DNA of 43,191 nt from an uncultured bacterium (lineage in GTDB: Bacteria > Patescibacteria > Microgenomatia > Levybacterales > UBA12049). The translations under genes and the position numbers were made by a program. Location of the stretch: the NCBI GenBank assembly GCA_946885425.1, contig CAMPGJ010000001.1:1-43191 (forward strand). Reading direction: 5' to 3'. Below are positions 33,847-42,300 of the stretch, piece by piece. Within the stretch, counting starts at the first letter, position 1. Each line of letters begins with the position of its first letter. A model generated the notes under the pieces. The model was given only the letters and a program-made list of their open reading frames with translations. It was not told the DNA's origin and searched no databases.

Positions 33847-34959
33847 ATGCATAAGCGTTCATCTTTTTTTAAAGCTGCTGGTCGGGAATTTAAGGAATTT
33901 TTTGCCTTCTATTTTTCCTACAATAAGAAGAAAGTTGTTAATTTTTCCGTCTGGTTTGAGAAAAATAAAAACAGGTTAATTAAGTTCTTTTTGATGAAGC
34001 GTGGCCGTTATAATCGGCCATTTTTGCATATCGCGACTATGACAGTATTAGGAGTTGGGGTTTTAATTGCTCCTTTCCTCGCAGATACCTATCCGATTTT
34101 TAATTCCAAAGCCTCAGCGCTTGATCTCAATGATCCTTCTGCGCAAAAACAATCAGTCCAGGTAGATGAAGATGTATTTGGTACAAAGGTCTCCGAAAAG
34201 CCTAGAGATAAGATAATAACGTATACAGTCGAAAAAGGTGATACTCTCGGAACAATTGCACAGAAATTTGGTGTTTCTGAAGATACGATTGAATGGGCAA
34301 ATGATTTAAATGATAGTAATATCAGTATAGGCGATGAATTAAAGATCTTGCCTGTGAGCGGGATTGCTCATAAAGTGGAATCGGGAGATACGGTATATAC
34401 GATTGCGAAAAAATATGAAGCAAATCCGCAGGCTATCGTTGACTGGGATTTTAATGATTTTGCCAACCCCGAGACTTTTTCTTTGGTTGTCGGACAAATT
34501 CTTGTCGTTCCTGATGGTGTGAAGCCATCTGAAGTACCAAGTGCTCCACGCCGCGCAGTTCAGTTTGCGCAGGGTCCTGTTCCTGTTGCCAGTGGTGGGT
34601 TCACATTCCCAATGCGTGGTGGACTTATGCAGTACTTTAGCTGGTTCCACCCTGGTATTGATATTGCTACATCATATGGTGCTCCTATTTATGCTGCGCA
34701 TAGTGGGACAGTTACTAGAGTCAGTGTCGGGACCTATGACACCGGGTATGGAAACAATGTCTGGATCAGTAAAGGAGATGGCGTTGAATCACATTATGCT
34801 CATTTGAGCACAGTGAATGTATCCGTAGGTCAGCGTGTGGTAGGAGGATCAACTGTTATTGGTGCTGAAGGAAGTACAGGACGATCCACAGGGCCTCATT
34901 TGCATTTTGAAATCAGAGTAAATGGTAGCCTGGTGAATCCGCTCAATTACGTACAGTAG
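33847..34959 (+). CDS. LysM-M23 family cell-wall peptidase
   Basis: About 370 residues: a basic cytoplasmic N-terminus, one membrane span (about residues 62-80), two LysM domains (YTVEKGDTLGTIAQKFGVSE and HKVESGDTVYTIAKKYEAN) that bind peptidoglycan, then an M23 metallopeptidase domain with zinc motifs HPGID and HLHFE. All ligands are present, so it should be an active endopeptidase that remodels the wall. TAGACA-17-TATAAT (33805-33833) puts the transcript start about 7 nt before this ATG, which rules out the in-frame TTG at 33814. Confidence 0.92.
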   Translation: MHKRSSFFKAAGREFKEFFAFYFSYNKKKVVNFSVWFEKNKNRLIKFFLMKRGRYNRPFLHIATMTVLGVGVLIAPFLADTYPIFNSKASALDLNDPSAQKQSVQVDEDVFGTKVSEKPRDKIITYTVEKGDTLGTIAQKFGVSEDTIEWANDLNDSNISIGDELKILPVSGIAHKVESGDTVYTIAKKYEANPQAIVDWDFNDFANPETFSLVVGQILVVPDGVKPSEVPSAPRRAVQFAQGPVPVASGGFTFPMRGGLMQYFSWFHPGIDIATSYGAPIYAAHSGTVTRVSVGTYDTGYGNNVWISKGDGVESHYAHLSTVNVSVGQRVVGGSTVIGAEGSTGRSTGPHLHFEIRVNGSLVNPLNYVQ

Positions 34960-34961
34960 TG

Positions 34962-35005
34962 GACGCAGAACAAATCAGAACTGAGACGCAGAACTACTCA
35001 GAATT
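34962..35005. repeat. ACGCAGAACAAATCAGAA repeat
   Basis: GACGCAGAACAAATCAGAA followed by GAGACGCAGAACTACTCAGAA. It is related to 30357-30375. Confidence 0.6.
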
Positions 35006-35039
35006 CAGGTAACTTATGTGGTAAAATTGATTTTTAAGA

Positions 35040-35111
35040 GGGCCGGTGGCGCAATGGTAGCGTACCTCCATGGCATGGAGGGGGTTGAGAGTTCGAGTCT
35101 CTTCCGGTCCA
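35040..35111 (+). tRNA. tRNA-Ala (anticodon GGC)
   Basis: 72 nt. The acceptor GGGCCGG pairs with CCGGTCC and includes the G3-U70 alanine marker. The anticodon arm CCTCC, loop ATGGCAT, GGAGG gives GGC. The T arm has GTTCGAGTC. CCA is not encoded. A CCGCGTCAAACGCGG hairpin begins at the next base. It stands alone, away from the rRNA operon that holds the TGC isoacceptor. Confidence 0.95.
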
Positions 35112-35172
35112 CCGCGTCAAACGCGGCTCCGCAAGGAGACGGGTTTGTAAGGGGGTGAAACGTCAGACGTTT
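35112..35172. repeat. Two CGTCARACG hairpins after tRNA-Ala
   Basis: CCGCGTCAAACGCGG (35112-35126) abuts the tRNA discriminator base, and AAACGTCAGACGTTT is at 35158-35172. The same element occurs three times inside rho. Confidence 0.8.
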
Positions 35173-35200
35173 CTGTTAATTAATATAAAGACCTACTATA

Positions 35201-35227
35201 TTGACATAATACAGAGTGTGCTATAAT
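35201..35227 (+). promoter_or_regulatory. Promoter of the zinc-ribbon gene
   Basis: TTGACA (35201-35206), 15-bp spacer, extended -10 TGCTATAAT (35219-35227). The leader is about 208 nt, long for this window, and contains a MITE-like repeat copy. Confidence 0.6.
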
Positions 35228-35323
35228 GTAGCTGATCTGTAAAAAGATCATGTGTTCCAATCTAACTAAGACAGTTCGGTTTTAAACCTCACTACACACT
35301 TAGGATGAACAGGAAAAAAAGTA

Positions 35324-35427
35324 CATGCGAATTGTGACGAATTAGACCGAATTCATTACGAATCCACAAATATTTGTAGATTTGTAGCAAAATTCGAATG
35401 TAATTTGTAGAAATTTGCATTCTAAAG
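35324..35427. repeat. MITE-like AT-rich repeat copy in the zinc-ribbon leader
   Basis: ATGCGAATTGTGACGAATTA on the left, inverted TGTAATTTGTAGAAATTTGC on the right; no interior of the long type. Confidence 0.7.
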
Positions 35428-35441
35428 GGGGTGAGTTCTAA

Positions 35442-35744
35442 GTGGCATTTCAAGATCAAAACATTCAATGTAAAGACTGCAACCAGGAGTTCGTATGGAC
35501 TGCTGAAGAGCAGGAATTCTACGAAAAGAAGGGATTTAACGCACCTTTGCGCTGTAAAGATTGCCGAGTAAAAGCTCGGGCTAATTTTAACGGTGGACAA
35601 GGCGGTGGTGGAGACAGAGGTCCAAGAGAATCTTTCCCAATAACGTGTTCCAATTGTGGCGCACAGGACACTGTTCCATTTAAGCCAAGAGACGATAAGT
35701 CTGTTCTTTGCAGAAATTGTTTCCAAAAACAGAGAGAGGGATAA
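35442..35744 (+). CDS. Zinc-ribbon protein, 100 aa
   Basis: Two treble-clef-like zinc sites: CKDC...CKDC (residues about 10-40) and CSNC...CRNC (about 69-94), joined by a Gly/Arg-rich linker NGGQGGGGDRGPRE. Small CxxC-CxxC proteins with this layout are widespread in CPR genomes and probably bind nucleic acid or ribosomes; no specific role is known to me. The start is GTG, supported by AAGGGGGTGAG nine or so bases before it. It has its own promoter, a long leader and a terminator, so it is an independent, perhaps highly expressed, unit. Confidence 0.8.
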   Translation: MAFQDQNIQCKDCNQEFVWTAEEQEFYEKKGFNAPLRCKDCRVKARANFNGGQGGGGDRGPRESFPITCSNCGAQDTVPFKPRDDKSVLCRNCFQKQREG

Positions 35745-35840
35745 AGTTTCGTGTATCATGTTTACCATGGTGCGACAACCTTTACCTTTAGATTTCCCCT
35801 TGTAAGAGGGTGAGATTGGATTTGTTTAGTAAACTCGGAA

Positions 35841-35887
35841 AACTCAGGATTTAGAGAGTTAGCTCTTTAATGACTGAGTTTTTTTGA
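35841..35887 (+). terminator. Intrinsic terminator of the zinc-ribbon gene
   Basis: Outer stem AACTCAG/CTGAGTT (35841-35847 with 35874-35880), inner AGAG/CTCT hairpin, then a T7 run. The remaining 170 bp to the next gene is AT-rich with no other feature seen. Confidence 0.8.
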
Positions 35888-36059
35888 TTAATTAAGTTAA
35901 ATTTAATTAGGATTCATTTTTGTTCTGCTTTAATCCATTGCTTTATAGATAAGCACAGTAATTTATAGTAAAGTATATTTTAGTACCCACATTTCAGAGC
36001 CACCCTGCAGCAGTCAGGTTTGCTAAATAAAACCTCAAAATGATATGATATTGGTATAT

Positions 36060-36629
36060 ATGGGGCGGCAAGTGGAACAATTTTATCAAGATTTTTTGGA
36101 TAAAGCGGGGTGGGATTTGAAAATCAAGGTTCCTCCTTGTGATCGCCCTGTGAAAAAAGTTTCGAGTTTGCGCAGTGAAGAAAGAGGTGTTTTGTTTGTC
36201 CCGGATGGATTAACAATAGGACATTTAGATAAGATGTTTCCACAGATGCTTCCCAAAGATTCAGCTCCGAAAATACGGAAGTCTATTCTAGATAACTGGG
36301 ATGAACCAGTTTCGGGGGGATGGTATGATGTGGAACAACAAGGTGAATCGCCTAATAGAGGAGCTACCAAAAGTGAAGCCAGAATACTATTTTCTTCTAA
36401 GGGAAGAGAACAGCAAAGCCTTCCTGTGTATATCCTTGCCTCTCAGGTAAATAAGGAAGTGAATGCCCACTATCTTGATGAGAAGAGCTGGACGCGTCTT
36501 TCAAATACTTGGCAAAATGGCGATGGTCTAGCCGTAGGATTCTCAGCTGGTGGGCAATTGCGGATAACACGGCTAGATCCAGAGCAAAGACACACAAATA
36601 TTGGTGCTCGATCGCAGGGGAAGACTTAG
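36060..36629 (+). CDS. Hypothetical protein, 189 aa
   Basis: Unrecognised. From ATG 36060 it reads MGRQVEQFYQDFLDKAGWDL and continues as a soluble, mixed alpha/beta protein (VLFVPDGLTIGHLDKMFPQM, ILASQVNKEVNAHYLDEKSW, GLAVGFSAGGQLRITRLDPE). No signal, membrane span or known motif. A TATGAT box just upstream would start the mRNA about 4 nt before this ATG; the in-frame ATG at 36045 overlaps that box and is less likely. Confidence 0.6.
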   Translation: MGRQVEQFYQDFLDKAGWDLKIKVPPCDRPVKKVSSLRSEERGVLFVPDGLTIGHLDKMFPQMLPKDSAPKIRKSILDNWDEPVSGGWYDVEQQGESPNRGATKSEARILFSSKGREQQSLPVYILASQVNKEVNAHYLDEKSWTRLSNTWQNGDGLAVGFSAGGQLRITRLDPEQRHTNIGARSQGKT

Positions 36630-37031
36630 TAAGCGATTTTCGCGAATTATTTTACGAATTAAGCTACAAATCTACGAACGTTTTATTTTTGTTTCAGTTT
36701 GATCTATTTCTTTGTACTAAGGGGATGTTCCGATATGTTCTTTAGAAAAGGAAGAAAGTAGTGGCTACATTCATGGCGCTTTAACAATAAATCGGTCATT
36801 TGTATTTCTAAATCGCGATTAATCGCGCCACTACAGATTAAAATAATTTTATATAATTAGCCTCAACAAATGAAGTCATGTAATGGGCTAGAAGGGCTTT
36901 GAAAAGTTGCAACTGACTGAATAGCTTAGGTGAATTAAATCAAATTTGGAGAAATAAGCAATTCTTTATTGTGGGATTAGTAACTTATTAGCGGAGGTTT
37001 ATGGTACTAATGAGAGTTGTTGTTCTTTCCC
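36630..37031. other. Gap with repeat remnants, no gene seen
   Basis: 36640-36680 carries a short MITE-like fragment (TACGAATTAAGCTACAAATC), and 36809-36833 a TCGCGATTAATCGCGCCACT repeat related to 11324-11348. The rest is AT-rich without supported coding. Confidence 0.6.
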
Positions 37032-39203
37032 TTATGGATTTATTGGTGCTTTTGGAATTGAAGTTGGAGTTGGTGCAGCTTTTGTTGGTGATACTGTTGG
37101 TGCAGGAATCTTTACCTGAGGATCTCTTTGTGGAAGAGTAGTACTTGGCTTATTAACATCAATCGCCTGATTTGTATCACTTGGTTGTACGTCGGGAGAT
37201 GTGGCTTCTACAGTCTTATCTTTCTCTTCTGCTTTTTTCTGAAGAGCAGCAATGTCAGCATCAATTCTTGCTACATTCTCTTTATTGCTTGATACGAGTG
37301 TCCTTACTGCTTGGTATGAGGCTAGTGCATTCTGAAGATCACCTTTCATTTCAAGAGCATGACCCAAATTGTAGTACGCGTTTGCATAATCTTTTTTCAG
37401 GTTGATGGCGAGCTGGAATTGTCGGATTGCGTCGTCATAGGCACCAAGCTGGTAATACACGCCGCCAAGATCTATATATTGTTGAGGATTGTTCGGATCA
37501 AGAGCGATAGCTTGTTGGGCAGTAAGGACCGTGAATTGATCCGCATTTTGTCCAAATCCGATGAGGCTTCTATATATAGATGATAGGTTGTTCCAATTGA
37601 ATGAAGTAAGTGGTGCGATGGTTGTCGCGTTCCGACCCGCTGTAATTGATTGCTGAATTAATGTCAGAATGTTTTGCTGTACCTGTGGGTTTGGTTTGCT
37701 TTCTTTTTGCTGGTTTACTGCAAGTGAATTAGCTAAAGCGAGATTGGTTTGGGCAAAGGATCTGTAGTATATATCTCGATATTGGAAAATCTTTATTGCT
37801 GATGTCTGTAGATTGTATGTCTGAAGCCCATTGTTTTGTGAAGCTGCGATAAGTGACTGTTGGAAAACAAAGTCTGAAATGGTAAATCTTACAGCCCAAT
37901 AGAATGGGACACCAATAATAACGAGTAGAATTATAAAGGATGTGATAGGCAGAATCTTGCTGTATCTTTTTTCAGCAGGTGATTGGTGGACTTTTTCTCC
38001 ATCAGGCGATACTGCAAGTAAACCTTTTTTCAGCGCTACCAGGTAAAAATCCATTTCCCCATACTTTTCAGGATTGGAATGGATCCGTACTGCAGCAAGA
38101 ATAGCAAGGAGGATAAAGAATAATGTCAATATTGTGAATGAGAATGGAAGAATAAATGCGGCAATCAAAGCAAAGACAAGAGGAAGGAAGAATTCGCGTT
38201 CTTTTATAACTTTTAAGGTAAGGAGAAGGAAAGCAGCTATACCAAGGATACCTGTAGTTGAAAGCAATTCAAGTACGTAAGTTGAAGAACGGAAGAAGGT
38301 GAATGCCCATAGGTTTGGATCCAGGTTGTACGCGGCAGTTTTATATCGTGTAAAGTCATTAAGATATGTTCCAATACCGCTTCCAAGCAGAAGGCTCTTG
38401 ATCACTTGGGAAGAATCCTGTGAAATTGCTGCAAAAGCCGTCTGTAGACCAAATTGTAATGGGAGAATAAGTGGCTTTTGTGAAGTAACTAGCATGAAAA
38501 CAGTGAGTGCCAAAGCAACTGCTATAATAATAAATGCGACCGTAAAAGTGGATAAAGAGCCTGAAAACTTGTTTTGAGCATATCTTGTAGTAGCAAAAGA
38601 GGATTTTTTTCCAGATAATAATGAAGAGATGAAGACAAAGGCGAAGTATCCGCTAACTGGCAAAACAAGAGCAAGATAAATAGCCTGGTCAAGCAGGGAA
38701 CCAAAGGTAGTAAAAAATGTGACATGTGTATATTCGAATGGTAATGGATATATCTTAAAGAAGGATAGGATAGTCAGAAGTGCTGAAAGGACAGCTCCAA
38801 GTGTGAGGGCAGATAAGACAAAAAGTAGCTGGCGTTCACCCTTTATTAAGTTCACAAGAGTAAAATAAAGAAGCCCAACGAAAAGGAAAGGAACAAAAGC
38901 AATCAATGCATCTGCCCTGTTGGCACTAAGGACTGCTGATAATAGAGAGACGAAAAGAAGTAGAAAAACAGGAATATCAAATGGTGAGTTCTTTATCCGC
39001 AATTTTCCTTCAGCAATTGTTTTGAGCCCCAGCAGTATAAGTGCCAGCGTGGTTCCACCAATCAATATTATTTGTTTTGGGAGGGTAAATGCGTCTGTTG
39101 TGGTGGAAAGGAAAATAAGAGGGAAGACAAGAAGCATAAGCCCAGTCACAAATAAGCTCATGTTCTCAAAATAGGAGACTATTTCTTTTCTTGTTTCTCT
39201 CAT
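37032..39203 (-). CDS. O-antigen ligase/polymerase-like membrane protein with TPR domain
   Basis: 723 residues. The first 370 contain ten or so membrane spans in the Wzy/O-antigen ligase pattern, with one more span near 425-445. The C-terminal extracytoplasmic part has TPR repeats (about 580-655, including YIDLGGVYYQLGAYDDAIRQ and AYYNLGHALEMKGDLQNALA), then a Pro/Thr-rich tail. This fusion is common in CPR genomes, and by family it would attach or polymerise glycans, or glycosylate pilin. AAGGA lies 6 bases before the ATG; TTGACA-17-TACATT (39221-39249) is the likely promoter. Confidence 0.85.
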   Translation of the reverse strand: MRETRKEIVSYFENMSLFVTGLMLLVFPLIFLSTTTDAFTLPKQIILIGGTTLALILLGLKTIAEGKLRIKNSPFDIPVFLLLFVSLLSAVLSANRADALIAFVPFLFVGLLYFTLVNLIKGERQLLFVLSALTLGAVLSALLTILSFFKIYPLPFEYTHVTFFTTFGSLLDQAIYLALVLPVSGYFAFVFISSLLSGKKSSFATTRYAQNKFSGSLSTFTVAFIIIAVALALTVFMLVTSQKPLILPLQFGLQTAFAAISQDSSQVIKSLLLGSGIGTYLNDFTRYKTAAYNLDPNLWAFTFFRSSTYVLELLSTTGILGIAAFLLLTLKVIKEREFFLPLVFALIAAFILPFSFTILTLFFILLAILAAVRIHSNPEKYGEMDFYLVALKKGLLAVSPDGEKVHQSPAEKRYSKILPITSFIILLVIIGVPFYWAVRFTISDFVFQQSLIAASQNNGLQTYNLQTSAIKIFQYRDIYYRSFAQTNLALANSLAVNQQKESKPNPQVQQNILTLIQQSITAGRNATTIAPLTSFNWNNLSSIYRSLIGFGQNADQFTVLTAQQAIALDPNNPQQYIDLGGVYYQLGAYDDAIRQFQLAINLKKDYANAYYNLGHALEMKGDLQNALASYQAVRTLVSSNKENVARIDADIAALQKKAEEKDKTVEATSPDVQPSDTNQAIDVNKPSTTLPQRDPQVKIPAPTVSPTKAAPTPTSIPKAPINP

Positions 39204-39220
39204 AAGTTGTCCTTATATAA

Positions 39221-39249
39221 AATGTAACAGCCAGTATGTATAATGTCAA
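39221..39249 (-). promoter_or_regulatory. Promoter of the O-antigen ligase-like gene
   Basis: TTGACA (39244-39249), 17-bp spacer, TACATT (39221-39226) on the minus strand. Confidence 0.65.
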
Positions 39250-39265
39250 GGATAACCTTCAGTTT

Positions 39266-39352
39266 AGGTGATAGGTGCTAGGGTCTAGGGGATAGACAAA
39301 ATATATTATTGCGCTTTAACTAGCCCCTATACCCTAGCCCCTAGTTCACTAT
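39266..39352. repeat. CTAGCCCCTA palindromic repeat
   Basis: Arms AGGTGCTAGGGTCTAGGGG and CCCCTATACCCTAGCCCCTA around a short AT-rich centre. It overlaps the stop codon of the S74 protein, whose last codons (IVN, then TAG) may be repeat-derived. Confidence 0.7.
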
Positions 39353-42300
39353 CCACCAATTAAATTTAATATCTTTGGCTACGTTCGTGGGGATTTGGAC
39401 GGTAAACGAACCTTTGGTCTTCGTTTTTTCATTCTCGGCTGTCTGACGAGCTACGTATGGTACCTGACCTTGGGTATTAGAGGTTGCTGTGACATAGATA
39501 AGAGAGTTAGCTTTGACATATGGTGAGTAAATAGTTCTTTCGTTCTGGTGTGCATTAATCATCGCAGTCCCTGCTGAAGAGCTTGCCACAGATTCAGTTA
39601 CAGAAGTGTCGGCCTGGACTCCACGCACGATATTCAAGGCTCCAGTTGCTATATTTGAAAACTTTCCACTGCCTGAAGCTATCAAATCACCAAGGTGGTT
39701 GACGCTCAGTACGCTACTGCCGCTGGCATTCTGGACTTCAAACTTATTATGCTTGCCATCTGCTGTCTCTGAAAGCTGGATGATGAGATCTTCGTCAGGC
39801 ACAGGGGAGATTACATGGGCTGCCAATTTGCCTTTGACCGTAACATCTTTTGCGAATACAGCATTGCCATTGACGTTCAAATCTCCATCTGTAGTTATGA
39901 TAACTGCATCATCCATAAATGAAATAAGCCCTTGTTTGAATGGTTGAATATGCAGGTCTTCACCAAAGGTATTAATAGAATTATCGGCAATCATCATGCT
40001 TGAACCTATGGCTAATTGATTGCTTACTGCCGCGTCAGTGAGGCTGGTAGGTCCCATTGAGATTATACCTTCTTTAAATGTCCCTAAATCTGCTGTTAAG
40101 GTGGTCAGTTGCCCTGAAAGTGAGGCTAAATTAGCAAAGTTAGTTTGGAGATATGTATAACCAGGTATACTGAGATTGTTATTTGAAGTATATGCTTGCG
40201 TGGCTGATCCACTGGCAGATTGAACATTCTCATCATTTAGATTTGCACTCGAGCTGCTTGTACTATTATATATAGGGGTATTCTGTTGTCCCAGGGCTGC
40301 GGCAAGGGTTGCCAATTTATCATCGAGACCATCAATTGAGCCTGCGATAAGCCTATCAGTGCGTAATGTTCCTGATATGGTTGCGTCTTTGGTTGTCATG
40401 CTATTTGTATTGTTTGCCAATTGTCCTTCAAGTGAAGCAACTCTGGAGATGAGGGAAATCAATAATGTTTGGATTGATGTATCAGTTTCCGGTGCTGCTG
40501 GCACAGTAGCTATCTCCTGACGTAGTTTTTCTAGTTCGCTTTCATAGATGTTTCCAGCAGTATCAACTTTTATATTTAATTCTTGAATAGCCTTGATAGT
40601 AGGCATGATAAATGATTCATATCGTACACCGAGGTTTCCATTATTCATCTTTGCTACAAAATTTGGAAAGATTTGTTGTACTTCTTGGGCGATAAATCCA
40701 ATTTGTGTGCTTTGGTCAAGATTGGGGTCGATCCAGTTATACGTAACTGGCCGTAAGTCCATTATTTTAGCCAGGCTGTTATCAAGATTCTGAACATTTG
40801 TTTTGAGTTTAGCATCTGATCCGCATGTTGTTGTTGTCGCTGCACCAGTCATTGTACATGTGCCGCCTGAGCCGGTTATTGTTATATCTCCGTTGGTGGC
40901 AATTACCATTGTATCCGTTGTGTTAGCTGTGCGAAAATGCAAGCTATCATCTCCAGCCCTGAGGCCAACCTGCCATTGTTCTGTCCCTCCTGAGAGATAA
41001 TATTGTCCCGCAAATCCACTTGTACCTGCTCTATCTAAATACATTCCAGCAGTGTTTGCAGAGCCGCCAGTTCCTGAATAGAGAATGGCGTCCGCGCTTG
41101 CTGAGTACATATTCAATAAGTTAGTGGGAGCAATCGGGCCGATTGCAACATTCCCATTTGAGGCAAAAGTGACTGCATTGTTCATTCCGCCGGGAGAAAA
41201 TTTGATATCTCCTGTTGTGTTTCCGCCTAATGTTAATGAACTGTTGCTGAGTGATTGTATTGAACTATCACCCGAGAGAGATATACCATTTCCTGCATTT
41301 GCGCCTCCTATTGCCGAGATTGAAGCAATAGGTGTAAAGGTCGAGTCTGCGATGTTAAGAACGGCGAATTTAGCTGAAGAAGAGCTAGCTCCTCCAAGCA
41401 GGAAATCAAGTGCTGGGTTATTGGGGTATAATACGCCTGATCCGTCTTCAGTCCATTTCGAAGAGCCGCTTCCAGATCCCGGACATGCAGACCATGATGG
41501 GGCAGAGCCTCCTGATATAAGGCAAAGACTTCCTGTGTTTGTCGTTGCAGAGGCTACTACGCCGGTTGTTACTGTACCATATAATACTGCGTTATTTCCA
41601 GTAAAGCTTTCAAGTGTAAGATTTTGGCCTGAAGCAATGGTTGCTCCAGTATTAAATGTAGCAAGACCTGAAAATGTAGTGTTGTTTAAAAAGGAGGTTG
41701 CATTTGCCAGAGTAATATTCCCTGATCCTGAGTTAAGTAAGATATCACCGGTTGTTGCACCACCCAAGGTCAATGTCTGTCCGTTCGTGGTCCCTAGGTT
41801 GCCTAAGCCTGTTAAATAGACAGCATTATTACCATTGTTGGCTGAGATGGAGGCTGTTGGTGTGCCATCTGCCACATTTATAAAGCCAAATTTAGCGGAG
41901 GATGTTGCATTGCTGCCAAGGAGAAAATCAATAGTATTTTGTGTTGGATAGATCGCTCCATTTGTGCTTGTCCATGAGCTTGCTCCTGATGCACAATTGA
42001 CCCATGAAGGATTGGCTGCAGGTCCATTTGTTATTAAGCATTGGCCGGTTGTGCCTGTTGCAAGCGTTGTCATGATGCCAGTGTTGGAGAAATAAGGGAT
42101 TGATCCTTGTGCTACTGATGAGAAATCCTGGCCTGTTCCGCCATATTGCGTATTAATTATGGTTGCATTCCAGGTTCCGGAAGTAATTGTGCTAACAGAA
42201 GTCAAAGATGATCCCGTCACACCTGACCCGAGCGTTGTAGCTGAAAGAACATCTGCTCCTGCAATTTGGTAGGTTTTGCCTCCTGATAGATTTAATGTGC

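Noticed and set aside
41085..41819. A 244-codon open frame on the plus strand opposite the S74 protein
   Set aside because: It is antisense to low-complexity Gly/Thr/Ser repeats, its residue pattern is Pro/Val/Ala-rich without domains, and no ribosome-binding site or promoter precedes it.
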